A stretch of 64,000 nucleotides of DNA from Wallemia ichthyophaga EXF-994 (lineage: Eukaryota > Basidiomycota > Wallemiomycetes > Wallemiales > Wallemiaceae), in NCBI RefSeq assembly GCF_000400465.1, contig NW_008806274.1, forward strand, positions 729,588-793,587, written 5' to 3'. The translations under genes and the position numbers were made by a program. This document shows positions 20,731 through 33,166 of this stretch, one piece after another (the first letter of the stretch is position 1; the number at the start of each line of letters is the position of its first letter). The notes below the pieces were generated by a model. It saw only the letters and a list, made by a program, of their open reading frames with translations. It was not told the origin of the DNA and ran no database searches.

Positions 20731-23700
20731 ATGAACAACGACGACAACAGCGACTACTGGGCGTATATCGCAGGCATAAGAGATCTGGGCGTGGGCGGGA
20801 GCACATCCACTCACCCGACCCAACACATCACCCAGAGCAGCACCAGTAAACAAGATAACTCTGAAAGCGATGCTTCTGGTGAAGATGACGTTGAATTGGA
20901 TTTGGATTTAGATTTAGATTATACGCGTGTGACCCAGCAGCCAGCTCACTTGGCTCATCCACATCATCCACCCACCCAAATGAGCCACAACGACGTAGAA
21001 TCGCGCAACCAGCGTGAAAGTCGCATCAGAAGCGATCTCACCACCGCCAGTGCCTCTTACATAAACGAAACGCTCAACCAGCGCACCAAACGCGACAAAC
21101 AGGGCTCGAATCCGAAACGCGATGCAGGTAGTTCGGGCGACGCGGATAACGGAGTTGATAACGCAGGTAACAACAGAAATACTAGCACAAACAGTGGACA
21201 CAGTCTACGCTGTGCTTATTGCTTGGGCGACTACGCGTATAATAACAAGACGCAGAGACAAGAAGCTATGGTGACATGTGCACGCTGTGCGAGTAGTGGT
21301 GGGTAGCACCGTAGTTGATATCACCCGATTTCTAACAACCCCCAAAAACAGCTCACCCTACCTGTTTGCACTTCACACCTACCCTCACACAAAACGCTCA
21401 GGCATACGACTGGTGTTGCGTCGATTGCAAAGGGTGCGAGGTTTGCAGACATAAAGGAAACGAGGATGATATCATCTTCTGCGACTTATGCGATCGTGGT
21501 TGGCACATGCATTGCTTGAGTCCTGCCATCACTCAACCCCCACCGGGTGATTTTGCCTGTCCTGTGTGTAGAGGTGTGTCTTATCAGCAGCGGGTTGAGG
21601 AAGAGGAAGATAAAAGGAGAGAGGAAGAGAAGGAGAAGGATAAAGAGAAAGAGACATTGATAGCACAGTCTACTTCCCCTACAAACACCAATCACACAAC
21701 GAAACATACCACTACAAACCCAAGTCTCCCACACCACACCTCACAATCACCTCTAGCTCTACAACTCCAAATGCAGCTGCAGAATCCAACGCTCGCCCCA
21801 ACTTTCCAACCTCCGCCGCCAATGCACGACAACCAACCAACACCGCGACAATCAGCAACCATCCTCAACGCTAGTAAAGCAATGCTGATGGGAAGACAGA
21901 CACTGCCGCACTCACTTCTCCCTCAAACGCCCGATTTAAGCACTGTGGTTCCCACTGAGACACCACTCAAAAGAGGCAGAGGTAGACCACCAAAGAAAGT
22001 GCAGGATGGCCCATTAGGTACTCCTCACTTATTCAAGGATAAGCCTGATAAACCTAAAAATCCGGTTGGGAGGCCACCAGGACCGAGAGCGTCACTAAGT
22101 GCTCCCAAGAGAATAAACACTTTTGTCGTTATCGATAATGATGAAGATAAGCTTGTGGAGAAGGAAAAGAAAGAGAGGGATGAGAGAGAGGAGAAGGAGA
22201 AGGAGGAGAAAATTGATATGGGAAAAAAGAAACATGCTGAGAATATGCAGGTGGATGGCCAACCACATAAGCAAGAACATCGACAATCACCTTATCCAGA
22301 GACTCGGGACGACTCAGGGCAGCAGCCGATGGAGGGTGTGGATACTGCTGAGAGTGCTGCTCCATCTGCACCTGTTGAACAGTCTTATAGGGAAATGCAG
22401 CAACTCCAGCAAATCTCCCAAAAAACCCTCCAACAACCTCCTCATCCACACCATATTAACAGTGAAGACAAGGAGAATGAGCACGACACAGAGGATAATG
22501 ACCCATTTGGTGGTGTGCTCAAACCCGATGAAGCCCAAGTGCTACATACGACCCCACATGCGGAAGAGAAGAACAAATTTGAAATTACACGCAGAAGAGC
22601 TGAGGTAGGTTTCCAGTTTGCTTTAGCTTTCCCTTACATCCCGACTAACAACCACCAATTAGATCGAACTGCAGCAGAAAGCAAAACGACCAGCCCAAGT
22701 ACTACAAACAGTGCCATCAACCTCACACACGGACGAGCACAAGTCAAAATCGCAGCCCATCAAATCGCTCCTCTTTGGCGACTACGAGATACAAACTTGG
22801 TACGCCGCTCCGTATCCTGAAGAATACACCAATCTACCCAACGGCAGAATGTATCTGTGCGAGTGGTGCTTGAGTTATCGTAAATCTGAATTTCAAATGA
22901 AGAGGCACCATCGCAAGTGCAAATACCACTCTCCACCAGGCGATGAAATATACCGGAGTGGAAATGTAAAGATATTTGAAGTTGATGGTCGCAAGAATAG
23001 AATATACTGTCAGAATCTCTGTCTCCTCGCAAAGATGTTCCTTGATCACAAGACGCTTTATTACGACGTAGAGCCTTTCCTCTTCTACGTAATCACTCAG
23101 CATACACCGCTAGGGGAGGAATTTGTTGGATATTTCAGCAAAGAGAAACGCTCGGGTATGGGATACAACCTAAGTTGCATCATGACGCTCCCTATTCGAC
23201 AAAGGAAGGGATGGGGCATGTTTGCGATAGATTTCAGCTATCTGTTATCGCGCAAGGAGGACAAGATCGGTACACCCGAACGACCACTGTCGAAACTTGG
23301 TTTGCTGTCGTATAAGAGATACTGGACGACGGCTATTTACAAGGCTTTGCTTAATACACCCGAACCACACACTCTAGGACAATTGAGTGATGTTACAGGA
23401 ATGACAATTCCAGATGTTACTTACACCCTCCGACTCAATCATCTCATTCATGGCGTCAACACGGGCGATGGGGAAAATCACTACGTCAACGAATCTAACA
23501 CTTACAGAACTCGAACGAATAAGCCAGTGCTTGAGGAACACCCAGAAAGAGTGAAGAATGACGACCCTACTAGTGTGCCAGTACCGCCACCAAATAGTTA
23601 CAGAATTAGCTTTAATAGAAATACACTGGAAGCTTACCTAGCAAAAGATGCTATAAAGGGTTATGTTAGACTTGATAAGGATCAGCTGAGGTGGCAGCCA

Positions 23701-23895
23701 TTCATTACTCATCATACACAATTGTTCAAATCTGATGACAAGGAGAAGAAGGTTGATGAGGAAGGGAAAAAGGAGAGTAGTGATAATGTAGAACAGCGTA
23801 TAGCGCAACAAACAGACCAGCAAATAGAAGAGCATAATGACGAACCATCTTCACAGCAGACACAACCCCCACAAGATACCCCAATGACATGCTAA
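20731..23895 (+). CDS. MYST-family histone acetyltransferase with tandem PHD fingers and AT-hooks
   Basis: Exons 20731-21298, 21352-22604, 22663-23895 give 1017 aa. After an Asp/Ser-rich N-terminus, a double PHD unit (about 160-270: CAYCLGDYAYN, CVDCKGCEVCRHKG, FCDLCDRGWHMHCLSPAI, FACPVCRG) resembles the DPF of MOZ/MORF. AT-hook-like KRGRGRPPKK and NPVGRPPGPR lie at about 410-445. The MYST domain (about 635-905) has the CCHC finger (CEWCLSYRKSEFQMKRHHRKC), catalytic Cys in YNLSCIMTLP, acetyl-CoA loop RQRKGWGMFAIDFSYLLS and the ERPLSKLGLLSY block with the catalytic Glu. This suggests an H3 acetyltransferase of the Mst2/Sas3/MOZ group. The long Lys/Glu linker is low complexity. Confidence 0.9.
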
Positions 23896-24071
23896 GTTAA
23901 TCACACTACTAATCAAGAGAGTATCAAATAAACAAATATTCTTGTACAAGTACTACAATATTTAAACAAAGAGTGTTTTCCTTAAAAGTTGAAAAAATTG
24001 AAGAGGTTGAAGAGATAGAAGGGATTGGTAGGATAATACAGCGTGAGATTTGGTGATAAGCGTAAGTGTCG

Positions 24072-26284
24072 TTAGTCTATAAGTTCTTCAAATCTGCCCC
24101 TCTTTCTATGGATATGTGATTCAACGCTGTCGTCGTCCATGGCACGTTTAGCAGCAGCAGTAGCTATAGCCACTGGTGACGCTCTTCCTTGATAGTTGCT
24201 AGAGCCATCCATAGCACCCGAAGCTAATATACCTTGCAACATATTAACATAATTCTCATCTGACATTCCCATTGAAGCTAATGGATTAACAGTTTCACCA
24301 TCATCGCTCGTCATTGCTTGGGCAGCTAGAGTTGCAGGGTTGAAGTGAGAATGAGAATCCTGATCTTGATGATTTGGTTGTGGTTGTGGTTGTGGTTGTG
24401 CCTGTGGTTGTGGTTGTGCAGGCTGCTCTGTTTGCTCTGGTTGCTCCGACTGACTTTGTTGATTAGGTATAACTGCTTGAGCTGTCGATTGTAAGGCTTC
24501 AGATATGGATTGGTCATTGAGTGGTGGTAAACCTAGCGCACGTGGCACTTCACATAATTGTTGCATCGTCTTGAGATGTAATAAGTGCTTCTCTACCATA
24601 CCAAATAAACCTTCTTTGGTAAATGGTTTTGGTAGAATATCATTCATTCCGTGGCTAAAGTAGTTGAGAATGTCATTTGGATTGCTATTAGAAGTCATTG
24701 ATATAATTGGTGTCATTGGGTCAAATTGTCTGATAAGATTTGTCGCTGCAACTCCATCGAGATTTGGCATGACAATATCCATCAACACTAAATCATACTT
24801 GGTGTAATTCATTTTGTTTACCGCTGACACTCCATCGTCCGCAACATCTATAGTGCATCCGAATATTTGTAGAAACTTGGATGAAAGCTTCCTACACACT
24901 GCATCATCTTCAACTAGCAATACCCTCGGTGGTACTGTCCAATGAGCTTCAGGTTTTTGAAGACTTTGTAAGCTTATGGGGGGATCTTGGGGTTCTTGTT
25001 TAACAATCGATGTAGATGCACCGAGATTTGAAGTTTGTGCGGCTGGTTGTTGTTGATAAACGTTGTTTTCACCGTCTCGTTGTCTGAGCTGACCCAATGT
25101 GAAGACTTTCAAACCTTGAGTTGAGGGAGTTGCAGATGTGGGGGCTGACTGAGCTGTGGATTGAGATGCTGACTGAGATGCTGATTGAGATGTTGAAGTC
25201 ACTGATTGAGGCTGAGGGCCATGCACCATTGGTGGTGTGGGTTGTACTTGGGAGGAAGATCTCTTTCGTTGAGAAAACTGAGTGATTCTGCCATTCAAAT
25301 CGTTTAAGAGGTTAAAGGAACTTAAAGAAGCATCTTTGTAGTTGGATATAAGTCTATTAACGTTATCGCTGTCAAGGTAATTGTTATTACTTGAGATATT
25401 CTGTTGGATGAGGTGATGTAAGATACTTTGCATATGTTGATCCTGGTTGATAAGAGAGCGCTGAAAAGACATGATACCATTTACTACGTGATTATAATTG
25501 GATTGTAAGTTGTTCAGCTGAAAATTCGATTCCTGTTGATTTTTGGTCAAGTTTTCAATTTGTTGTTGAATGTTAGTAATCTCGTTTACAGTTGTCTGGT
25601 TTTGTAATTCTTGCGCAGCGTTTGTATTCTGTTGTTGAGCAGTTGGTTTACCTTTACCAGTAGGAGCTTTTCTTTTGATATTTTCAAGGGAATGACGACA
25701 GTTAGCTTTGAATTCGGGATGTTTAAATTCCCAAGTCTGATCACCCCAAGGTTTCTCTTCACCTTCCTCCCTCTTTACTTTGTGAAAATCGTATTTGTTT
25801 AGTTGTCTAACGAAAGAAGCAAAGTTTGAGTGTTTGAAGTGGCGTGGAAGTATTTGTTTAGTGAACTCGTTCATTTCCTGTGTAATGTCAGATGTGAGTT
25901 TATATAACATCAGATAACACACCTTCACAACAAATGATTCACCTGAAGGGGACCAACAAACAACAGAAGAGTACTGCGAATCTTCAAGCATCCTTGATTA
26001 AGAAATATAAGTCGTTTACTTGATAAATCTTAGTCAACCACTCACATGAACAATTTCTTTACGAAATCTGAAGGACCAGAAGAATTGTTATTCATTGGTT
26101 GAAATGAAGGTTGAATAGAATTATCACTCTGTATAACTGATTGCCATTGATCTTGTGGTTGTGCTGTGGTTGTGGGTACAGTACTAGCAGTACTAGGAAT
26201 ACTTCCTGAGCTCCCAGCACCACTAGAATTCCATCCGGAATTCCAATTATTTGTTGAATAATATAAATTATTATTGAATTCCAT
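24072..26284 (-). CDS. SKN7: Skn7/Prr1-type HSF-domain response regulator
   Basis: Transcription factor combining a heat-shock-factor DNA-binding domain with a two-component receiver, used in oxidative and osmotic stress. Exons 26284-26046, 25992-25923, 25877-24072 give 704 aa. The DNA-binding domain (about 70-175) reads SDFVKKLFMM, VCWSPSGESFVVKEMNEF, ILPRHFKHSNFASFVRQLN and YDFHKV. A coiled coil rich in Gln/Asn follows (about 190-260). The receiver (about 418-535) has the acidic pocket LLVEDDA, phospho-acceptor Asp in LVLMDIVMPNLDG, Thr/Ser in ISMTSN and Lys in LPKPFTKEG. A Gln/Pro repeat tail follows. It would be fed by a Ypd1-like phosphotransfer protein. Confidence 0.95.
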
Positions 26285-26383
26285 ATCCTTGACGTTTATT
26301 TGATAGGTTTGCTGATATGATTTATTTGGTTTAAATTACAAGATAATCTTTAGAAAAATTTCAACAGCAATGCATAATCCTTT

Positions 26384-27485
26384 TTATAAAGGTAATTGAC
26401 TTAATAATCTCCTCTCAATCTCATAATAGTCTGCGTCTTGATCAAGTTCCATTGATTGATATGGTTCAATGCAACTTGATCTTCTACTATTCCCCTTACC
26501 TGCTATTTGTGCATATGACCAAGGTGATGTTGATCCAACGCTTGAATTCGATTGAGGTGGTGATGAAATGGTTTTGAATGTGTTGTTTATAGTATTCATC
26601 GTATTCATAGCATTCATTTGCTGAATCCTTTCATTCTTCTCTTCTTCTCTTGTCTCCCTCCTTGTTGTTGGACTAACTGACAAGTTCAATTTCAAATCTG
26701 GGTATTGCTCCAATGACGCAGCAGCAATCGCTTTAGCGTTAGTATCATGAACATGTGCAACTGACTTTGAAGGAGGCTTTGGTGCTCTTCCTGATGATTT
26801 ATCCCAGCAAGATTCACCAGAAACTACGAAAACTGGAATCTTTAGCGTCATTGCAGTCTTGATTTCATCAAAGCAGAGTGCTTTACTAGTTTCAATGCGT
26901 GTTGGCGGACGTGGACCACCTCTAGTCAAACATTTTGGTCCATTCTTGCAACTATTACGCTCTGCCCAATTAGTGAGGCCACATTGAGCGCAAACCCAAT
27001 CGCCGAACTGCGAATAATAAGCCAATAAAACACCCAACCAAATCAAATCTCACCTTCCAAAAGTAATCAATGGTAATATCATTTCTACCAATTTGTGCAA
27101 GGTGCCTGATAAGCAATGGTGATGTTTGGTGTGCCTTACTGCCGACACCGGGTAACTTTAATTGAGCGGGTGTAAGGTGCTGAGGAATATCGCAGTAAAT
27201 GGGTAAATAAGCGATGGTTGATCTATCCTTTCCAACTCCTTTAAGCTTCAAAAGATCCTGTGTGCTTCTAACTTGCAACGATCCCAATGAAGGACCAAGC
27301 CATTGGACTAAAACTAAGACAATCTTCCTATCATCAGATCTTGCAAGTGGTGGAGCTGGTAGTCCAGAAACACTGACAGGTGGACTCAGTGGCGGTGAAT
27401 TGTAATTCTGTGAAAGTGTGATATCATCTAAGCTCGTCTTTGGGTTGAGTACGCGCTCCCTGATCCTATCGTAGTAGCTGTCCAT
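26384..27485 (-). CDS. Protein with RanBP2-type zinc finger, function unknown
   Basis: Exons 27485-27054 and 27007-26384 give 351 aa. A zinc-ribbon of RanBP2 type is visible at about 145-170 (GDWVCAQCGLTNWAERNSC...C), a fold that binds ubiquitin or single-stranded RNA. Upstream is a possible helical region with LIRHLAQIGRND and YFWKFGDWVCAQC, the latter crossing the splice site. The rest is Ser/Thr/Pro/Asn-rich and probably disordered. The spacing of the last Cys pair is atypical. No orthologue recognised. Confidence 0.72.
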
Positions 27486-27821
27486 ATTTACAATATATTC
27501 ACAGAAACTTGATCGTCCGTGTGATAGTGTTGGCTACGATGGCTGTTTGTCACCCCATCTCCTTATCCGCCAAGACTCTTCTAGAATTTCATGAGGCTTT
27601 TATTGTTTCGTATCTCGTTTATTCATTTATTGTAAATTATATCACGCTCACGGTTATTCCCGGGTTTATTTGAGTGTGTGAATATTTTGAGGTATACGTT
27701 ATCAGCCTGTATTTCGAGATTGAGTTAACAGCTTTGTTGTACAACTCTAAACACCACTAGACCACCAAATATCTCTCAATATCTCTCAAATTGTTATTTG
27801 TCCTTCTTCTTCTCAACGTCG
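27486..27821. other. Intergenic region before the coiled-coil gene
   Basis: 336 bp between divergent genes. AT-rich, with repeated ATATCTCTCAA near 27769-27790. No coding frame or RNA gene seen. Confidence 0.4.
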
Positions 27822-30141
27822 ATGATCAAATCGATTTACTCTCGACAGCACAGCTCAACGACGCGTACGCATTCTTCTCTACACACCTCAACTCCCCACT
27901 TATCTTACTCTCAGCTCCAAATACGCCTCCTGTCCCTCAATTGAAGAAATCTATTCTCAAGGAGAACGGTACACCTGCGAAAGGCAACTCAGTTCGATTC
28001 TTTAGCAGGGATGCTAACTCTTCAACGCCTTCATTCGAAAAACCAAAAGAAAGCGATAATCACAACCTTCCTAGTCTAGATATCATCTCTAATTCCCCAA
28101 ATCCCTTTTCAAGGCCAATGCCTGCTAATCACCCAGCTTCTATACAAGATGATAGCTTGGTTGATGAACAAGTAAAGGATATCCCGCGTTCTTCCCCTCC
28201 AAAATTGGAATCTGATGGTGCAGATAGCCTCGTTGATAGTGCTGTGGACTTGGAGAGATTACGATTGCTTGAAGACGTCGTTGACGCTCTCAAGAATGAG
28301 CTCGACGTTGAGAGACAGCGTCACCAATCCGCACAAAATGAAGTTGAGCGTATCTCAAATGTATTGGATAATAATCATGTTGAAGATCAATTGAAATCAA
28401 TGCAGACTTCGTATCAAACGTTGAAAGATAAGATTACTGATAAGATCAAGCATTATGAAACGGAAATTTCTGTGTACAATACACGCATCGAGCACTTGGA
28501 ATCGTCTAATCAATCACTCGAATCCACAAACAGCTCACTGAGCAACACCAATACAACACTCGAATCTGAAAATATATCCTACAAGAATACGCTCACTGAA
28601 TTACAATCAACCAGGCAAGAATTAGAAAGAGCATTAGATATCACACGTGAGGAACACAACAGCGCGCTGACAGCGAGGGATGAAGAGCGTGCACATTCGG
28701 ACTCTTTAGCGGTAAAGCTCAGTGAGCTACACAAAAAGTTGGAAGGTTTACAGAAAATAATTGCTAATAGATCGAATGAGCAGATGCTATCGCAGTTAAA
28801 ACAACTCCGAGACAATTCAATGGAGCAGTTGGCAGAAATGCACGACGAGCTAGCGAATCAAAGAGACAAATACGAGGCACAGATTCACACACTTCAAACC
28901 CAACTAAATGAATCCCTAGACGAGCGTATCAAACAGGAGCACAAGTCTAGCACTCTCAGTCATCAAGTTGAAACTATGGAAGCTGAACTGCGTAGCGCTG
29001 ATGAAGAAATGGCTAATTCCTTCAACTCTCATCAAGTAGAACTGAACGCTTTGCGCAGTCGTATTGAAGAGCTCTCAGATATGCAGCGACAACACGAAAT
29101 CGAAAATCAAAATCAAGCTCCAACCATGGAGATGCAGCAAGAGATGCAACAACTCAACATTTCGATGGAACAATTCAAGGAACATACTGCTGCTTTAGAG
29201 AAGGAGTTAAGTGATTCACAGCGGATATTGCATAACGAGAGATCGCAGTCGGAGAATGTCTTTGAACGACTTTCTGCGCTACAGGCAGAATATGACGACT
29301 TGAGCGAGATGAACATGGAGCTTGAAAAATCGCAGATAAGGTTACAGAAAGAGATTACGAGTTCAGGCAAATATCATGACCAGTCGCATGTCATCGAGAA
29401 ACTTACAAGGGATATGGAGAGATACAAGCAGGCACACAACAACGATGAGCTTGTGATTGACAAACTTCAAGGCGAAAACGCGAGACTTGTTGAAGATTTC
29501 GAAAATATCAAGATTGCTTTGCAGGCAAAGCAGCAAGAGGTACACTCTGTAAGTCTTCAGATGAATAGTTTAACAAAGACTAACTTGATTAGGTGCGACG
29601 GATATCAGGTGTGCAGAAATTACTAACATCCGACGACACAACCATGAACAGTTCAAGACGCACATCCAGGCGCTCATCAGGGTTTGAAGGTAAATTGCCA
29701 TCGCGACCTGCGATGCTAAGACGAGAAAGTAATCCTCCCAGAGACGACAGGCCATCAGAGGTACTAAGACGGTCTGCGACTACGCCATCCACCGATGTTC
29801 CTCCCCGTCCTCCTACTTTGCAAGGTAGCAGACGGAGAAAATCAGAGGCTATGCGCACCTTCCTGGGATCTTCCACATCCACTGTGAAGCCACTATCTAA
29901 TCGTACGGGGATTCTCGAACGGTCGCCGTCGCCACCACCATCAAACACTACCCACAGCTCTATCAACGTGTCTCACGGCCAAAATCAGGACATACGTTCA
30001 CCCTCGTTCATAAATGGTGTTCAGGACCAACACCACGATGCACATGCTCAACTAGAAAGAATGGCGACCTCGGAATTGAGCTTTGACAGCTCTACGCCAT
30101 CACTCCCCGAGCTATCTGGACAATTATCATTTGAAGTGTAA
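27822..30141 (+). CDS. Long coiled-coil protein, possibly spindle-pole or cytoskeletal
   Basis: Exons 27822-27864 (43 nt), 27915-29548, 29593-30141 give 741 aa. The start exon yields MIKSIYSRQHSSTTPPNTPP, followed by LKKSILKENGTPAKGNSVRF, a K-S-I-L-K...V-R-F block of the kind seen in mitotic and spindle-pole proteins. Residues about 130-570 are an almost unbroken heptad-rich coiled coil. The tail is basic and Ser/Pro-rich (RRTSRRSSGFEGK, LERSPSPPPSN), with many potential proline-directed kinase sites. No specific orthologue is recognised. The first exon was needed because the long frame has no in-frame ATG before residue about 110. Confidence 0.72.
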
Positions 30142-30234
30142 TGTTTATAAGAAAAATGCAAACGAGGAAGCTGCTTATTTATAATTTAAATTCATAACAA
30201 CAGTTTGTATTAATAATATTACCAACTAGACTAT

Positions 30235-32156
30235 TTACTCCTTTCCAAGAGCCTTCTTGTAGCGTGAGAGTGCTCTATCACGCGCGAACTTGTGATCGAC
30301 AAGTGGCTTAGGATAGTTAAGTTTTTGAAATTCGTTCTTTGAGAGGTGCTTGGATGGTTCAAAAAGAGCAGGTGGTTTGATATCTCTCAATTCAGGTAGC
30401 CAATGGTGAATGTACTCGCCACTAGGATCTGCCTTCTGCGATTGCGAGATAGGATTAAATATTCTGAAGTAGGGTTGAGCGTCTGTGCCTGTACCTGCAG
30501 ACCACTGCCATCCCCCATTATTCGATCCGAGATCGTGGTCAATGAGCTCCTTTGCGAATATCCTTTCACCTTCTCTCCAGTCTAACATGAGGTCCTTGCA
30601 GAGATACGAGGCGACTGTCATTCTCATCCTGTTGTGCATCCAGCCCGTTGTTGTGAGCTGGCGCATCGCAGCATCGACTATTGGCCAGCCTGTCTTGCCT
30701 TGATGCCATGCATCGAGGTGCTCTTGGTTGTATTCCCACTCAACGAATCTGTACTGTCTCAAGAATGGGTGACCCATTGATACGCGAGGCTGTACACACA
30801 GTACCTGAGACAATTTAAAGGCGTGTCATTTTACTGCTGCAAACACTCACATTTTGATAGAAATCTTTCCAGATGACCTCCTGTGACCACATCCCAACAC
30901 CAGATTCTCTAGTAATGTCCATGTTATATCCGCTCTTCAGCTTCTGGGCTCTATTGAAACACTGTCTAACGCTGATCTGTCCAGAGGCGAGATAAGGTGA
31001 AATTTTGGAAGTCGTCTCACCAGTGGTGATGTTACGCCCATCAGCATATTGTTTGATTCGCGAATTTCTGTCATCCTTCTCTGCACCTTCGCCTAATGGC
31101 GTCGACTCAGTCGCTTCTTCACGATTCTTGTAGTGGAGGAACCGGTCCAAGATTTCACTGGCAGTTGTGCGCCCAACTGGCCAGAGTTCTCTCATTTTAT
31201 CCTTGTCGTGACATTCAAAGCCTGCAATCTCGTCAGGTACTTGTTTTTCAAACAGTGCCTTGTAGTCTTCTTTCGCTGATATATTGTTAGCACCAATACG
31301 CTCAGTTTCATCGCGATGTGTAGGGTCCTCAAGCACGATCTTTTGCCATCCCTTGCGGAAATGTGAGTATTTGTTTGAGTTATAATATCAAACACACCTT
31401 CAAGTACGCGGTGAAAGTCATTGGAGGCTTAGAAGTAGTCTTCGTGAGTACCTTGAAAGGTGGGACGACCATGTTATCATGCTCCAGCTGCACCTCTACC
31501 TCCTGCTCATTTGCAAGATTAATAAGCTGCATGTCTCTGAACAGCTCATCGATCTCGTACTCGATATTGCCGTAAAGATGTTTAGAATTGTATTGCTTGA
31601 CGAAATCGATGACTTTCTGTGGAATATGCTGACGCTGCTCTACTGTGAAGGTGTATAGCGGTATGTTCATCTCCTCGAGCTCCTCCTTGAGACTTTTCAA
31701 TTTGCGGAGCACGAAATCGATTCGTCTGCACGATCTGTCGTGCGCTTCGTAATCCTGTGGGGAGAAAACGTGTATTATGATGAGGGGAATGTTATGCTCC
31801 TTAGCGTATTCATATGCAATTGTCAGTCCACGGGAGTCAACTATTCTCAAATCATGCATACGCATCCAGAACACGACACTCTTTTCATCATCACTGTGAG
31901 CTTGCTTTGTGCGTTCTTGTATAGCTTTATTCAGACGTAATACCGGTGGATTCTCATCTATCCTGTCCGCTTTCGCTATCGAGCAGGCCTTGACGCGACC
32001 ATATGACGGATACCCACCGAGGTTCTCTTCTTTCTTGATCTTTTCCTGCGTTTGCTTCTTGTTCTCGTGGAGGTGAGGGCTAGGTGAGCGTGTGGCTGCT
32101 CGCTTTACGCCTGCTTCCTGTATTGGCGACGACGGCTCTTTCTTTAGATTTCCCAT
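30235..32156 (-). CDS. PHR1: Class I CPD photolyase
   Basis: Light-driven repair of UV-induced cyclobutane pyrimidine dimers. Exons 32156-31398, 31351-30851, 30804-30235 give 609 aa. The N-terminal ~90 residues are basic and poorly conserved (possible nuclear and mitochondrial targeting). The alpha/beta antenna domain starts at VVFWMRMHDLRIVDS. The FAD domain shows TSKISPYLASGQISVRQC, EVIWKDFYQN, FRQY/FVEW, GKTGWPIVDAAMRQL, TGWMHNRMRMTVASYL, WQWSAGTGTDAQPYFRIFNP, all hallmarks of fungal photolyases. The three exons join in phase 0. Confidence 0.95.
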
Positions 32157-32329
32157 TGTCGGTTTAGCGTTGCGTATTAATGAGCGAAGAATACTGGAGT
32201 TACTGAAGAGAGCGGACGCGTTTCAGGACATTCTTGGAGCAAGGTTCAGTGACGTCAACTGAAGCCGAAAATATTAGCAATCACGATACAAAAATAAATC
32301 AAAAAAAAGTCATAAAAATAGCAAAATAG

Positions 32330-32958
32330 ATCTCAAATATTGGCTTTGGATGAGCTGCCGACGGCATCTCCGTACTCTTGCGTGTTCTCGAGCTGAGCCT
32401 CAACATACTCTTAATGTTTGTCAAGAGTGTCTTGGTAGAATTCTTGGTTGAAAAGCTTCGATTTGTTGAAATCATCAACACTCTTATCATGCTCTATGTC
32501 AGAGCTGTCTTAATTGCCACCAGTTTCCTTTGGAGCGTACCAGAGAGTTAGACGTGTACTTTCCCCAACACCATGATCTTACCACCCTACTCGGTGTCAG
32601 TAGGATAAGCCTTGTAACAAATAACGGTGCTTAAATATTAGTCAGTCCTATACTGCGCTCTATTGGTAGAGAGCTTGATGTCCGTTTGCCATCACTGTAA
32701 GTAGGATAGTCTGGGGTCGCTAGAAGCTGGCCTTACACTGGTTGAGCTTGAGCTTGGCATCAACTGGCCGTCGTTGTGCATCGTAGGAGGATCGACATCG
32801 CTGTCTCGTGCGATTGCAGAGTATGCGACATGCGCAAGACCAATTGACATTGTGGACACAGTGAATAGACTATTGAAGACTTGAGTAAGGAGCATGGCGA
32901 TTGTGTTGTGAAAAAGGAAGAAGACGCTAGAGCGCGTTTTGAAAACCCTTCCGAACAA
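32330..32958 (-). pseudogene. Decayed coding remnant of unknown family
   Basis: Reading the minus strand from 32958 in one frame gives plausible protein interrupted by stops: a hydrophobic part (TQVFNSLFTVSTMSIGLAHV), then SYLQ stop WQTDIKLSTNRAQYRTD stop YLSTVICYKAYPTDTE stop GGKIM. A one-frame shift then gives GESTRLTLWYAPKETGGN stop DSSDIEHDKSVDDFNK, DKH stop EYVEAQLENTQEYG. The conserved-looking composition between stops suggests a gene broken by point mutations and a frameshift. The family is not recognised. Flanks 32157-32329 and 32959-33166 show nothing. Confidence 0.4.
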
Positions 32959-33166
32959 CTAGAAGCAATGTGAAATATTTCACCGCGCTCATGAGAATGG
33001 CTTTCCTTGAAGCTATGGGCTGAGTCATGAAAACATTGTGTGAAAGAAGCCAATGTCAGAGTGGAAGGATGTCAAAACGCCACCTCCATCATCGCAGTCT
33101 TGCCTTTAAAATACTCACTTTCCACACCACTCACCGCTCACACTGCCAAGTTTAAATGTATTGCAT

